Shown: one piece after another, positions 1 through 18,454 of the stretch
Layout: the number at the start of each line of letters is the position of its first letter
Position numbering within the stretch: position 1 is the stretch's first letter
Origin: Sideroxyarcus emersonii
Lineage (GTDB): Bacteria > Pseudomonadota > Gammaproteobacteria > Burkholderiales > Gallionellaceae
Direction: 5' to 3'
DNA: 64,000 bases
Assembly (NCBI RefSeq): GCF_021654335.1
Contig: NZ_AP023423.1
Coordinates: 1,115,001 to 1,179,000, forward strand
Notes under the pieces: generated by a model
What the model saw: the letters and a program-made list of their open reading frames with translations, nothing else
What the model was told of the DNA's origin: nothing
Databases searched by the model: none
Program-made: the position numbers and the translations under genes

Positions 1-2867
<2,867 letters not shown>

Positions 2868-2984
2868 ATAACATTAGGCAAGCGCAAGTAACAACGCTCG
2901 CAACAATCAGAACACACTTTACTTCTTCCAAAATTACATCAAGCGCTGGAACCCTGAACCCGCTTCAGCGATTGATAACAGTTA

Positions 2985-3101
2985 TGTCTGACGACCATAG
3001 CAAGTTGGCCCCACTCCTTCCCATCTCGAACAGGACAGTGAAACGACTTCGCGCCAATGATAGTGTGCATCCGCATGTGAAAGTAGGTCATCGTCAGACT
3101 C
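2985..3101 (+). rRNA. rrf: 5S ribosomal RNA
   Basis: 5S rRNA about 117 nt downstream of the 23S end. The terminal helix is visible: GTCTGACGA at 2987 pairs with TCGTCAGAC at 3091. The internal segments CCCATCTCGAACAGG and AGTGAAACG match the 5S consensus loops. No tRNA gene follows; a terminator hairpin starts six bases after the 3' end. The ends are estimated from the helix and may be off by 1-3 nt. Confidence 0.96.
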
Positions 3102-3106
3102 CTTAC

Positions 3107-3147
3107 AAAGCAAAACACCCCGCCCAAAAGGCGGGGTGTTTTGCTTT
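3107..3147 (+). terminator. rRNA operon intrinsic terminator
   Basis: A perfect 18-bp inverted repeat, with arms 3107-3124 and 3130-3147, around a five-base loop. The stem has a GC-rich core (CACCCCGCC/GGCGGGGTG) flanked by AAAGCAAAA/TTTTGCTTT. It sits directly after 5S and closes the rrn transcription unit. Confidence 0.93.
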
Positions 3148-3368
3148 GCGGGTTTGAAATGATCCAAGGCTCTGGCAACGCGCGCACGCAGGTGCGGTGC
3201 GGTTGGCTGAGCGCGCGCCGCGTGCTCGATGTCCGCCAACCTGGGAAAGGCGGCGGAATCCTTAGATTCCGTTGCAAACGGTAACGGCCACGTTGAAGCC
3301 GTCGACAGAGGGTTGCTGCAGAAATTCGCCCTCGATGCCTCTTCGCATTGCTTGGCGCGCTTCTTCCT

Positions 3369-9291
<5,923 letters not shown>

Positions 9292-9371
9292 TCATACCAT
9301 CGGCTGCAACCGGATAACCCCGGATTCTGCTGTTCGGGTTAAGCTCTCATTTTCGTTTGAACACAGTCCCC

Positions 9372-11219
9372 ATGAGTCACGGCCACGCCCAACAAATCCT
9401 GCGCGACACGTTCGGTTACACCGCGTTCCGCGGCGCGCAGCAGGCCATCGTCGAGCACGTTGCGGCCGGCGGCGATGCGTTGGTGTTGATGCCTACCGGC
9501 GGCGGCAAATCGCTGTGCTACCAGATCCCCGCCTTGTTGCGCGATGGCGTCGGCATTGTGGTCTCGCCGCTGATCGCGCTGATGCAGGACCAGGTCGATG
9601 CGCTCAAGCAACTGGGCGTGTCGGCCGCTTTCCTCAATTCCAGCCTGGAAGCCGAAGCAGCGCGCGAAGTCTCGCGGCAGCTGATGCGCGGCGAATTGAA
9701 GCTGCTGTATGTCGCGCCGGAGCGGTTGATGACGGAAGGGTTCCTGGATCTGCTGGAGCGCCTGCAGCAAGAGAACCGGGTTGCCCTGTTCGCCATCGAC
9801 GAAGCGCACTGCGTATCGCAATGGGGCCACGATTTCCGCCCCGAATACCGCGCGCTGACGGTGCTGCACGAGCGCTTCCCCTCCGTGCCGCGCATCGCGC
9901 TCACCGCCACGGCGGATGCGCCGACGCGCAGCGAGATTGTCGAGCGCCTGGCGCTGGAAAGGGCTACCCAGTTCGTCTCCAGCTTCGATCGCCCCAACAT
10001 CCGCTATCGCGTCACGCTCAAGGACAACGCGCGCCAGCAGTTGCAGACCTTCCTCGAAACCGAACATCCCGATGACGCCGGCATCGTGTATTGCCTGTCT
10101 CGGAAGAAGGTGGAGGAGACCGCCGCATGGCTGAAGGAGCAGGGCTGGGATGCCCTGCCGTACCACGCCGGGCTGGATGCCGCCACGCGCAACGCGAACC
10201 AGAAGCGTTTCCTGCGCGAGGAGGGCGTCATCATGGTCGCCACCGTCGCGTTCGGCATGGGCATCGACAAACCCAACGTGCGCTTCGTTGCGCACCTCGA
10301 CCTGCCCAAGAGCATGGAAGGCTATTACCAGGAAACCGGCCGAGCCGGCCGCGACGGCCTGCCTGCGAACGCCTGGATGGCCTATGGCCTGGGCGATGTC
10401 GTGTCCATGCGCCAGATGCTGCTGTCCGGCGATGCGGCGGAAGAGCGCAAGCGCGTCGAACTGCAGAAGCTCGATGCACTGCTGGGCTTTTGCGAATCCA
10501 CCGCCTGTCGCCACCAGACCATCCTGCGCTATTTCGGCGAGGAGCATCCCGGCGATTGCGGCGCATGCGACAACTGCCTGTCGCCCGTGGATACCTGGGA
10601 TGCCACCAAAGCCGCACAGATGGCGCTTTCCTGCGTTTACCGCACCGGGCAGCGTTTCGGCGTCGTGCATCTGATCGACGTGCTGCTCGGCAAGCTCACG
10701 CCCAAGGTCGAGCAATTCAACCACCAGCAACTGAGCACCTTCGGTATCGGCAAGGATCTGGCGCAAGCGCAATGGAGCAGCGTCTATCGCCAGCTCACCG
10801 CGGCCGGCTTCATCAATGTTGACATGGAGGGCTACGGCGGCCTGCGCCTTACCGAAGCGGCGCGTCCGGTGCTGCGCGGCGAGCAGGAAGTGTGGTTGCG
10901 CCGCGATGCCGAGCCGGCGAAACGCAAATCCAGCAAGGCAGAACGCGGCTCGCGGCTGCGCGAAGCCTTCGCCGGGGCCAATGAAGATCCGCTGTGGTTG
11001 GCACTCAAAGCCAAACGCATGGAGCTGGCGCGCGAGCAGGGGGTTCCGCCATATGTCATTTTTCACGACAGCACTTTGCTGGAAATCCTCAACCGCAAGC
11101 CGCAGACGCTGGATGAAATGGGGCAGGTCAGCGGCGTGGGGCAGGCCAAGCTGGCGAAGTATGGCGACGATTTCCTGCGAGTGCTGGAAGATGTCGCTCA
11201 ATTCAAGCCAGCACCCTGA
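9372..11219 (+). CDS. recQ: ATP-dependent DNA helicase RecQ
   Basis: 3'-5' superfamily 2 DNA helicase acting in recombination and replication-fork repair. The 615-aa protein shows the RecQ plan: Q-motif [10 protein letters not shown], Walker A PTGGGKSL (residues 41-48), DEAH box at 143-146 followed by the aromatic-rich [13 protein letters not shown] loop, motif [12 protein letters not shown], four zinc-binding cysteines (ACR...DCGACDNC), a winged helix, and a C-terminal HRDC domain ending in [18 protein letters not shown]. The frame is open to a TTG at 9357, but ATG 9372 gives the standard N terminus. Divergent from pgm across about 115 bp. Confidence 0.97.
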   Translation: MSHGHAQQILRDTFGYTAFRGAQQAIVEHVAAGGDALVLMPTGGGKSLCYQIPALLRDGVGIVVSPLIALMQDQVDALKQLGVSAAFLNSSLEAEAAREVSRQLMRGELKLLYVAPERLMTEGFLDLLERLQQENRVALFAIDEAHCVSQWGHDFRPEYRALTVLHERFPSVPRIALTATADAPTRSEIVERLALERATQFVSSFDRPNIRYRVTLKDNARQQLQTFLETEHPDDAGIVYCLSRKKVEETAAWLKEQGWDALPYHAGLDAATRNANQKRFLREEGVIMVATVAFGMGIDKPNVRFVAHLDLPKSMEGYYQETGRAGRDGLPANAWMAYGLGDVVSMRQMLLSGDAAEERKRVELQKLDALLGFCESTACRHQTILRYFGEEHPGDCGACDNCLSPVDTWDATKAAQMALSCVYRTGQRFGVVHLIDVLLGKLTPKVEQFNHQQLSTFGIGKDLAQAQWSSVYRQLTAAGFINVDMEGYGGLRLTEAARPVLRGEQEVWLRRDAEPAKRKSSKAERGSRLREAFAGANEDPLWLALKAKRMELAREQGVPPYVIFHDSTLLEILNRKPQTLDEMGQVSGVGQAKLAKYGDDFLRVLEDVAQFKPAP

Positions 11220-11301
11220 CAGGCCATATGTGATTATTCTCACAGACGGTCTGGTCGATGTGCAGTAAGGTATCGCACTCATCAATGACAGGAGGGTAGG
11301 C

Positions 11302-11766
11302 ATGTTCACGAATCGTTTCGCGCTGGTCGCCATGGTGCTGTGGATAGCCACAGTAGCGGTGTTTGCATGGTTCTTCGTGCGGGGCAACACGACGGCCGGA
11401 ACGGATGGCCGGACTGCCGTGGTGCTGGCGCCGGCAGAACGCGACCTGGTCCTGGGCGAGATGCGCGGCTTGTTGTCTGCATCGCAGCAGGTCGTGCTAG
11501 GCATACGGCAGGGCGACATGAAACTGGTGGCAAAGTCGGCGCGGGCAGCGGGCATGGCTTCGGCTGCCGATGTCAATCCGGCGCTGATGGCCAAGCTGCC
11601 GGTCGCGTTCAAGTCCCTCGGCATGAGCGTGCATCGCGATATGGATGACCTGGCGCTGGCCGCGGAAAGCGGCAAGGGCCAGGCCGATCTGCTGGGCATG
11701 CTGTCCGATACGATGTCGAAGTGTGTGGCATGCCACTCCGCCTGGCAATTGCAGCCGGTGCAATGA
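11302..11766 (+). CDS. Membrane-anchored cytochrome c with C-terminal haem motif
   Basis: 154-aa protein with one N-terminal membrane helix (residues 7-26, ALVAMVLWIATVAVFAWFFV) and a mostly helical periplasmic domain. The single haem site CVACH lies near the C terminus (about residue 141), as in class II cytochromes (cytochrome c'/c556 type), rather than near the N terminus. The spacing and the helical segments before it suggest a four-helix bundle. An AGGAGGG ribosome site precedes the ATG. It stands alone between recQ and the YebC-like gene. The role is unknown; electron carrier or gas-binding haem protein are possible. Confidence 0.75.
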   Translation: MFTNRFALVAMVLWIATVAVFAWFFVRGNTTAGTDGRTAVVLAPAERDLVLGEMRGLLSASQQVVLGIRQGDMKLVAKSARAAGMASAADVNPALMAKLPVAFKSLGMSVHRDMDDLALAAESGKGQADLLGMLSDTMSKCVACHSAWQLQPVQ

Positions 11767-11897
11767 GGCTTCGGACTGCGCAATAGCCGGCGCGTCTTCC
11801 GTCAAGATTGAACCCGGCCCTCACTTGAGGCAAGATGCGCCCCTTGGGATTCGTCCCGGCAAGGTATCGTATCGATCAACAGTTCAAGAGAGCAGAC

Positions 11898-12602
11898 ATG
11901 GGTGCACAGTGGAAAGCCAGACATAAGGAAGTGGCGGCGAATGCCAAGGGCAAGATATTCGGCAAATTGGCCAAAGAAATCATGGTCGCGGCCAAAGGCG
12001 GTGCCGATCCGAGCCTGAATTCGCGCCTGCGCCTGGTGGTCGAACAGGCCAAAAAAGCCTCCATGCCCAAAGACACGCTGGATCGCGCCATCAAGAAGGG
12101 CGCCGGTCTGCTCGACGGTGGAGCGCAACTGGAACGCCTCGTCTATGAAGGCTTTGCCCCGCACCGCGTACCTGTCATCGTCGAATGCCTGTCGGACAAC
12201 GTCAACCGCACCAAGTCGAGCATGAATGTGCTGTTCCGCAAAGGCCAGCTGGGGGCGGAGGGATCCGTTTCCTGGGACTTCAGCTATGTCGGCATGATCG
12301 AGGCGACGCCGAACAGCCAGGAAAGTGATGCGGAGATCGCTGCCATCGAAGCGGGAGCGCAGGATTTCGAGCCTTCCGAAGAAGGGGCGAGCCTGTTCAT
12401 CACCGATGTCACCGACCTGGATGCCGTATGCAAGGCGTTGCCTAACCATGGCTTTACCGTCGTCTCCGCCCAGCTCGGCTACCGTCCCAAGAATCCTGTC
12501 ACCATCAGCAATGATGCCGAGCGCGAAGAAGTGGAAGCGTTCCTCGAGGCCATCGACGCGGATGATGATGTGCAGAACGTCTACGTCGGCTTGGCCGGTT
12601 AG
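11898..12602 (+). CDS. YebC/PmpR family protein (YeeN-like)
   Basis: Member of the YebC/TACO1 family: conserved three-domain proteins described as transcriptional regulators (PmpR) and more recently as translation factors that relieve ribosome stalling at proline stretches. The 234-aa product shows the family blocks [40 protein letters not shown] and [23 protein letters not shown]. The N terminus [11 protein letters not shown] differs from the classical YebC start (MAGHSKWANIKHRK), pointing to the YeeN-type paralogue. The upstream AGAGAG is a modest ribosome site. Confidence 0.88.
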   Translation: MGAQWKARHKEVAANAKGKIFGKLAKEIMVAAKGGADPSLNSRLRLVVEQAKKASMPKDTLDRAIKKGAGLLDGGAQLERLVYEGFAPHRVPVIVECLSDNVNRTKSSMNVLFRKGQLGAEGSVSWDFSYVGMIEATPNSQESDAEIAAIEAGAQDFEPSEEGASLFITDVTDLDAVCKALPNHGFTVVSAQLGYRPKNPVTISNDAEREEVEAFLEAIDADDDVQNVYVGLAG

Positions 12603-12681
12603 GCGGGCTGCAGTTGACGGCCTGTGTCGGGCCGTCGCAGGCTGAAAAACTCCGGTTTCGAATGCTGCATGACCGCCAGGT

Positions 12682-12711
12682 TTGACAGTTACTGCTTCCA
12701 GACCATAGAAT
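12682..12711 (+). promoter_or_regulatory. Sigma-70 promoter ahead of the c-di-GMP riboswitch
   Basis: Perfect -35 TTGACA (12682-12687) and -10 TAGAAT (12706-12711), with an 18-bp spacer. Transcription would begin around 12718, about 20 bases before the riboswitch aptamer, as expected for a leader RNA. Confidence 0.6.
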
Positions 12712-12737
12712 CCACGCGCAATCGTTGATTTCAACAT

Positions 12738-12845
12738 CAACGCCTGCAAGGGCAAACCCGTCGAAAGGCGGGGACGCAAAGCTTCCGGGCTAAGGGACAA
12801 GTTCCTATTCGACATTTCGTCGAGTGCCAGCGGGGCCGCCAGGTG
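12738..12845 (+). promoter_or_regulatory. Cyclic di-GMP-I (GEMM-I) riboswitch
   Basis: Strong match to the c-di-GMP-I aptamer consensus: AGGGCAAACC at 12749, the GAAA tetraloop stem, the invariant GGGACGCAAAGC at 12770, the tetraloop-receptor-like TTCCGGGCTAAGGG, a second stem-loop, and the closing CAGCGGGGCCGCC at 12828. The aptamer lies about 75 bases before the motB-like start at 12921. No U-tract terminator is visible between them. A short stem ATAACC/GGTTAT (12901-12906 and 12915-12920) brackets the Shine-Dalgarno GAGGG, which hints at translational control. This is inference from the sequence. Confidence 0.93.
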
Positions 12846-12920
12846 ATCTGAGCATTCCCTCTATTCCTTTTGGCGTTCCGCTGTAATGAAGTCTTTGCGT
12901 ATAACCGACATGAGGGTTAT

Positions 12921-13838
12921 ATGGCAGTGGTCAATCCGGAAGTCAGGAAGTCAGGCGGCGGCAAGCAGAAGATTCGACCTCTGGTGGTCAAGCGGATCGT
13001 GCGAACCGGCAAACCGCATGCGCGCGGCGCCTGGAAGATCGCATATGCCGATTTCGTGACCGCCCTGATGGCTTTCTTCCTGTTGATGTGGTTGCTCGGG
13101 AGCAATTCCGAGGCGCGCCTGCGCAGCATTGCGCAGTATTTCCAGACTCCCCTGATGGTCGTCTTGTCAGGCGGAAAGGATATGTCCGATCACAGCAGCC
13201 TTATCCATGAAGGGAGCAATCGCCCGGTGGCTGGCGAAGCGCAACTCAGGCAGGGTGAAGCACCGGGGATGGCCCCGGCTACCTTGAGCGACGGGCGGCT
13301 GGATGCGCAGCGCAAGGAAAGGTTGCGCCTGCAGGAATTGAAGCGCAGCCTGGAACTGGAAATCGAAGCGCATGCAGAGTTGCGTGCATTCAAGGATCAA
13401 CTCCAGATCGATATCACTACAGACGGTTTGCGCATCCAGATCATCGATAAGCAGAGCCGTCCCATGTTCAATCTGGGAAGCACTACGTTGCAGCCCTATG
13501 CGGTGGACATCCTGCACAGTTTCGGCACCACCCTGAACGCCGTTCCGAACAAGATCGGCATTACCGGACATACCGATGCGACGCCCTACCAGGGAACCAC
13601 CAGGAATTACAGCAACTGGGAATTATCCCTGGATCGAGCCAATGCAGCCCGGCGTGCGCTGGTCGGCGGCGGCCTGAAGGACGACAAGATCCTTCGTGTT
13701 GTCGGCCTGTCTTCATCTGCCTTGTTCGATCCGGCAGACCCGTTCAGCGCACACAACAGGCGCATCAGCATCATTGTGATGAATGCGCAGGCCGAGCAGG
13801 CTGCCGCCATGGACGGCGCAGCGCCGGAGGGCGAATGA
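12921..13838 (+). CDS. motB: MotB-like flagellar stator / OmpA-domain protein
   Basis: 305-aa inner-membrane protein of the MotB family, the peptidoglycan-anchoring half of the ion-driven flagellar stator. A single membrane helix (about residues 41-60) contains the proton-carrying Asp44 in AYADFVTALMAFFLLMW. A linker with a helical stretch follows, then an OmpA/PAL domain (about 170-290) with GITGHTDATPYQ, NWELSLDRANAARRAL and the NRRISIIV end. The start ATGGCAGTG has GAGGG six bases ahead; the open frame further upstream runs into the riboswitch leader. No motA is adjacent. Expression is predicted to respond to c-di-GMP through the leader riboswitch. Confidence 0.88.
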   Translation: MAVVNPEVRKSGGGKQKIRPLVVKRIVRTGKPHARGAWKIAYADFVTALMAFFLLMWLLGSNSEARLRSIAQYFQTPLMVVLSGGKDMSDHSSLIHEGSNRPVAGEAQLRQGEAPGMAPATLSDGRLDAQRKERLRLQELKRSLELEIEAHAELRAFKDQLQIDITTDGLRIQIIDKQSRPMFNLGSTTLQPYAVDILHSFGTTLNAVPNKIGITGHTDATPYQGTTRNYSNWELSLDRANAARRALVGGGLKDDKILRVVGLSSSALFDPADPFSAHNRRISIIVMNAQAEQAAAMDGAAPEGE

Positions 13839-13915
13839 TGTCCATGCCTATGACAAAGCGTCCAGCACCGGGCTGGCCTCGTACCGTTTTATTTCATCTC
13901 GACACTTGAACCATC

Positions 13916-14254
13916 ATGACTCGATCGGAACTGATTCAACAGCTTGCTTCACGCCATCCCGAGCTGACCCAGAAAGACATTGAAATGGCGGCCCGCCTTA
14001 TCCTGGACAAGATAGCCAGCGTGCTGGAACAAAAAGGGCGGGTGGAGATCCGGGGCTTCGGCGCCTTTGCGGTGTTCCATCGCCGGCCTCGCAAAGGACG
14101 CAATCCGAACACCGGCATGATCATCGAATTGCCCGCCAAGGATGTGCCGCACTTCAGGGCCGGCAAGGATTTGCGCGAACGAGTGAATCGCTCCCATGCA
14201 GTGCCCCGTTCGGTTGCCTGCCCTGAGGCCAGGCTGGAGGCGATGGAGGCCTGA
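13916..14254 (+). CDS. IHF-beta / HU family DNA-bending protein with C-terminal tail
   Basis: Histone-like DNA-bending protein. The 112-aa product aligns with IHF beta: MTRSELIQQLASRHPELTQKDIE, a dimerisation region RLILDKIASVLEQKGRVEIRGFGAF, and the DNA-minor-groove arm KGRNPNTGMIIELPAK with the intercalating proline of NPNTG. The family is usually 94-105 aa; here about 18 extra residues follow RVN. IHF beta typically sits next to rpsA in betaproteobacteria, so this may be a second copy. The motB-like gene ends 78 bp upstream. Confidence 0.85.
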   Translation: MTRSELIQQLASRHPELTQKDIEMAARLILDKIASVLEQKGRVEIRGFGAFAVFHRRPRKGRNPNTGMIIELPAKDVPHFRAGKDLRERVNRSHAVPRSVACPEARLEAMEA

Positions 14255-14533
14255 AACGCTATCGAGATGCCCGGTGCGCCTGACAGCAGCGTAGCCGGCC
14301 CCGATATCCGATTGACTTGCCGCCAGTCGCCCCCGTATATTTCGCCCCATGTACGCACAGCAACTCATTTCCGCCCGATCGACGATGTCCAAGCGACTGT
14401 GGCTGGCCCTGCCAGCACATAGCCGCAGCACACTCCGGTTCTGACGTTTCTGTTTCCAACCGGGCAACTGCGGGTCGACCGCGTTGCTTCTGCCTGAGAC
14501 CCGTACTGCCGATAAACAAAGGGTCTTGCAAAG

Positions 14534-15460
14534 ATGGCAAATCAAACCAGCAGCGCCTTCAACCAGCGGGATGTCCTGTTCGGCATCGTCTTCGCCCTGC
14601 TTGCCGCGGTGGGTTTTTCGGCCAAGGCGATCCTGGTCAAGCTGGCTTATCTCGATCATGTCGATGCCGTGACGCTGCTGGCCTTGCGCATGGTGTTCTC
14701 GGCGCCGTTCTTCATTGGCGTGGCGATCTGGGTCAGGCGCCGCCACGCCGTGCCGCTCGACATGCATGACCGGATACTGGTGCTGGGGCTGGGCCTGATC
14801 GGCTACTATTGTTCCAGCTTCCTCGACTTCCTTGGCTTGCAGTACATTTCCGCCGGGCTGGAACGCCTGATCCTGTTCCTCTATCCAACGATGACGGTGA
14901 TCCTTTCCGCGCTGTTCTACAAGCGCGCCATCGGCCGCATGACCATGGCGGCGATGGCTTTGTGCTACGCGGGGATCGCGCTGGTCTTCCTGCACGATGC
15001 CGGGACAAAGGAAGGCGGTATCGTGCTGGGCGCATCGCTGGTATTCGCCAGCACGCTGTCCTATTCGATCTACCTGGTGGGGGCAGGGCATGCCATCGCA
15101 CGCATCGGCACGCTGCGCTTCACCGCCTATGCCATGGTGGTGGCCAGCGTTGCCAGCTTGCTGCAATTCGCGGCTATGCGTCCGCTGAGCGCGCTCGACT
15201 TGCCGTTGCGCGTGTATGAACTCTCCGCTGCGATGGCGATCTTCTCCACGGTGCTGCCGGTGTTCCTGCTGTCTTTCGCGATCCGCCGCATCGGCTCCGG
15301 CAGCGCCTCGCTGATCGGCTCCATCGGCCCGGTCAGCACGATCTACATGGCATACGTGTTCCTGCACGAGAGCGTCTCGCTGCTGCAGATCGCAGGGTCG
15401 TCGCTGGTGCTGGCTGGCGTGCTCATCATCAGCCTGAACAGCAAGCGCGAAGGCAAGTAA
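14534..15460 (+). CDS. EamA/DMT-family transporter
   Basis: 308-aa integral membrane protein of the drug/metabolite transporter superfamily with about ten hydrophobic helices in two EamA repeats. The first repeat starts VLFGIVFALLAAVGFSAKAILVKLAY; the second contains LGASLVFASTLSYSIYLVGAG and ends with GSASLIGSIGPVSTIYMAYVFLHESVS. Substrate cannot be told from sequence; family members export amino acids and other metabolites. No strong ribosome site is seen before the ATG. It converges on the P-type ATPase with only 15 bp between the stops. The 280 bp upstream (14255-14533) show no gene. Confidence 0.88.
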   Translation: MANQTSSAFNQRDVLFGIVFALLAAVGFSAKAILVKLAYLDHVDAVTLLALRMVFSAPFFIGVAIWVRRRHAVPLDMHDRILVLGLGLIGYYCSSFLDFLGLQYISAGLERLILFLYPTMTVILSALFYKRAIGRMTMAAMALCYAGIALVFLHDAGTKEGGIVLGASLVFASTLSYSIYLVGAGHAIARIGTLRFTAYAMVVASVASLLQFAAMRPLSALDLPLRVYELSAAMAIFSTVLPVFLLSFAIRRIGSGSASLIGSIGPVSTIYMAYVFLHESVSLLQIAGSSLVLAGVLIISLNSKREGK

Positions 15461-15475
15461 CGGCGGGGAGGGCGA

Positions 15476-17980
15476 TCAGGCAGGGCGGCGCAGCTTGCCG
15501 AGCACGAGCTTGATAGCTTCAAGCAGGAACACGATGCCGATGCCGATGCCGCAGGCAAGCAACCAGTGCAGGAGCGCAGGCGGCCGGAAGGCGAATGCGG
15601 CTGCAATGGCGGGGATGCCGGTGATCACGGCCAATCCTGCAAATGTTCCGGCGAGCACCCACAAGGCCACCGCAGAAGGCGACGCAAAGATCTGCTGCCG
15701 CTTCTGCTGACGGGGGCGGATGGAGAATATCAGCGCTGCATTGGCAGTAATCATGACGATAAAGGCCAGTGCACGGGCCTCTTCGGCCAGCATGCCGGAG
15801 CGCAGGCTCCACATATAGAACGCAACGATCCCCAGCGTGACCCAGGCGCCCTGGGCCAGGCTGACCACAAGATGCCGGGGCGAAACGAGGTGTTCCGCCT
15901 GTGTGCGCGGCGGTCGCTCCATCAGCCTGGCATCGCCCTTTTCCGCCTCGAATACGATGGAACAGGCGGGGTCGATGATCAGTTCCAGGAAGGCGATATG
16001 GATTGGCGCCAGGACCAGCGGCAAGCCGAACAGCAGGGGCAGGATGGACAGGCCGATGATGGGGATGTGTACGGCAAGGGTGTACAGCACTGCCAGGCGC
16101 AGGTTGGCGAAGATGCGGCGTCCCAGCCGGATGGCGGCAACGATGGCGCTGAAATCGTCTTCCAGCAGCACCAGCGAGGCGGCTTCGCGGGCGACGTCGG
16201 TACCGCGCTTGCCCATGGCGATGCCGATATGGGCAGCTTTCAGCGCCGGCGCATCGTTTACTCCGTCGCCGGTCATGGCGACCACTTCGCGATTGGCCTT
16301 GAGCGCTTCGACGATGGCGAGCTTCTGTTGCGGCGAAACGCGTGCGAAGACATTCACCGATGCGATACGCCGCGCCAGCGTAGCGGTATCCATGCCGGCC
16401 AGCTCGTCCCCCGTCAACAGATTCCGGCCGTCGATCCCGGCATGGGTTGCAATCGCCCGGGCGGTGCGCGGATGGTCGCCGGTGATCATCACGACGCGGA
16501 TACCGGCGCGCCGACATTCGGCGACCGCATCGGCCACTTCCGGACGCAGCGGATCGGCAAGCCCGGCCAGGCCGACGAATTCGAAATCGAAGTCGTGCTG
16601 GATGTCCGGCCAATCCTTGTGGATGCTGTGTCTTGCCTTGGCGATTCCAAGCACGCGCAGGCCGCGATCCGCCATCAACTGCGCATCCTGCTGCACGCGT
16701 TGCCGTTCAGCTTCGGACAAGTGGCAAAGATCGGCGATGGCCTCAGGCGCCCCTTTGGTGGCGACGACATCATGTTTGCCGGAATCGTTGCGCCACAGAT
16801 GCGACATGGCAAGCAGCTCCGGCGAAATCTCGTACTCCCGCGCCAGCGACCAGTCCGGGTGCAGGTGTTCCGTGTTGGCCAGGAATTCGCGGGCAAAACG
16901 ATGGAATGCCAGTTCCATCGGATCATGGGGATCGATCTCGCTCGCCAGTACGGCGTATTCGAGCAACTCGTGATAGGCCTCGGGCAGTCCGCTGCGGGCG
17001 ATATCGGTCGTTTCCAGCAGCCTTCCGGAGACTGACAGGGCAGTCACCGTCATGCGGTTCTGGGTCAATGTCCCGGTCTTGTCCACGCACAACACCGTGG
17101 TCTCGCCCAGCGTCTCGATGGCGTTGAGGCGCCGCGTCAGCACACGCTGCTCGGCGATGCGGCGCGCGCCCAGTGCAAGGAACACGATCATGATGACCGG
17201 GAATTCCTGCGGCAGGATGCCCATCGCCAGGGTGATGCCGGCAAGCAGCCCGTCGAGCCAGCCGCCGCGCAAAGACAGGTACAGCAGGGCCAGCAGGATG
17301 CACAAACCGATGCTGAACAATGCCAGGCGCCTGGTCAGCAGGCCGATCTCGTCGCGCAGGGGCGATGCTTCGATGTCGATCTGCCGCAACGACCTGCCGA
17401 TGCCGCCCAGCTCGGTCTTGCTGCCGGTCGCCGTCACGCGTATCAATCCCTGTCCGCGTACGATCAGGGTGCCGGCAAACACTGCGCTGTGCTCCGGGAA
17501 TTTCTCCACCGCCACGGATTCGCCCGTCAGCATCGATTCGTCCGCCGCCAGTTCATGCGCCTGCAGCACGCTGCCGTCAGCAGGGACACGGTCGCCTTCG
17601 ACCAGGACCAGGATATCGTCGCGCACCACATCGCGTCCGGCGATGCGCGTCGGCACGCCATCCCGGATCACCAGCGCACGCGGACTGGAGAGGTCGCGCA
17701 GCGCTTCCAGTGCGTTCTCGGTGCGCCGTTCCTGCAGCACGGTGACTGCCATGATGATGAGCACGAACCCGAGCAGGATGACGGCCTCATGGGCATCGCC
17801 CATGGCGAGATAGATTGCTCCGGCGCCTAGCAGCAGCATGAACATCGGTTCGCGCATCACTTCGCCTGCGATCGCCAGCAAGGTGCGGCGCTGGTCCGTG
17901 CCGAGTTCATTGGCTCCCTCGGCAGCCAGGCGTGCGGCCGCTATTTCGTGAGTCAGTCCTGGTGGAAAGGCGGTGGCCAT
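15476..17980 (-). CDS. Cation-transporting P-type ATPase (P2-like)
   Basis: 834-aa ion pump of the P-type ATPase superfamily. In order: an N-terminal cation_ATPase_N segment, helices M1-M2, actuator domain with LTGES (151-155), helix M4 with the ion-site motif PQEFP (about 258), the phosphorylated Asp300 in DKTGTLTQ, a nucleotide-binding domain with KGAPE, the hinge TGDGVNDAPALK, then M5-M10. M6 has FLELIIDP rather than the NLVTDG of classical SERCA pumps, so the ion (Ca, Mn or another divalent) cannot be assigned. Divergent from a small cytochrome c and the Mg-type ATPase; two pumps in one neighbourhood suggest a cation-homeostasis locus. Confidence 0.9.
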   Translation of the reverse strand: MATAFPPGLTHEIAAARLAAEGANELGTDQRRTLLAIAGEVMREPMFMLLLGAGAIYLAMGDAHEAVILLGFVLIIMAVTVLQERRTENALEALRDLSSPRALVIRDGVPTRIAGRDVVRDDILVLVEGDRVPADGSVLQAHELAADESMLTGESVAVEKFPEHSAVFAGTLIVRGQGLIRVTATGSKTELGGIGRSLRQIDIEASPLRDEIGLLTRRLALFSIGLCILLALLYLSLRGGWLDGLLAGITLAMGILPQEFPVIMIVFLALGARRIAEQRVLTRRLNAIETLGETTVLCVDKTGTLTQNRMTVTALSVSGRLLETTDIARSGLPEAYHELLEYAVLASEIDPHDPMELAFHRFAREFLANTEHLHPDWSLAREYEISPELLAMSHLWRNDSGKHDVVATKGAPEAIADLCHLSEAERQRVQQDAQLMADRGLRVLGIAKARHSIHKDWPDIQHDFDFEFVGLAGLADPLRPEVADAVAECRRAGIRVVMITGDHPRTARAIATHAGIDGRNLLTGDELAGMDTATLARRIASVNVFARVSPQQKLAIVEALKANREVVAMTGDGVNDAPALKAAHIGIAMGKRGTDVAREAASLVLLEDDFSAIVAAIRLGRRIFANLRLAVLYTLAVHIPIIGLSILPLLFGLPLVLAPIHIAFLELIIDPACSIVFEAEKGDARLMERPPRTQAEHLVSPRHLVVSLAQGAWVTLGIVAFYMWSLRSGMLAEEARALAFIVMITANAALIFSIRPRQQKRQQIFASPSAVALWVLAGTFAGLAVITGIPAIAAAFAFRPPALLHWLLACGIGIGIVFLLEAIKLVLGKLRRPA

Positions 17981-18151
17981 GTCAGCTCGGGAGCATCGTT
18001 CAGTGTCGGGTGTGCATGCGCGGCAACTATAGCAAACTCATCCGTACAGCGTCCGCCTCAAATTCGCCCGGCGCGGATATCCGGCGGCAGGGTGGTTCGG
18101 GCACCTGGCAGGGCGTATACTGAAAAACACAGGGATGGTTAGGAGGTTGTC

Positions 18152-18451
18152 ATGCTTCTGAGATCGGTCTTTATCGTTCTGTTGGCCTGGTTCGGCTGCG
18201 TCATTGCGGCAAACGCGCAATCCCTGCACGACCCGACGCGTGGCGAATTGTTGTACTCGACGCATTGCATTGCCTGTCACGATACCCAGGTGCACTGGCG
18301 GGACAGGAAGCAGGCCGCGGACTGGAAGGGGCTCCGCCGGGAAGTGCGTCGCTGGCAGAAACTTGGCAAGCTGCGCTGGAGCGACGAGGATGTCGCCTCG
18401 GTTGCGCGCTACCTGAATACCCGTTACTACCACTATCCCACGCCGGACTGA
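18152..18451 (+). CDS. Small periplasmic monohaem cytochrome c
   Basis: 99-aa protein with a signal peptide (MLLRSVFIVLLAWFGCVIAANA, cleavage after ANA) and one haem site CIACH about residue 39. The rest is short and basic. No methionine follows the haem motif, so the usual class I sixth ligand is missing; a His in the C-terminal YYHYP is one candidate. A strong AGGAGGT ribosome site precedes the ATG. The next gene, an MgtA-type ATPase, begins three bases after the stop, so the two are very likely cotranscribed. The role is unknown. Confidence 0.82.
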   Translation: MLLRSVFIVLLAWFGCVIAANAQSLHDPTRGELLYSTHCIACHDTQVHWRDRKQAADWKGLRREVRRWQKLGKLRWSDEDVASVARYLNTRYYHYPTPD

Positions 18452-18454
18452 GCG

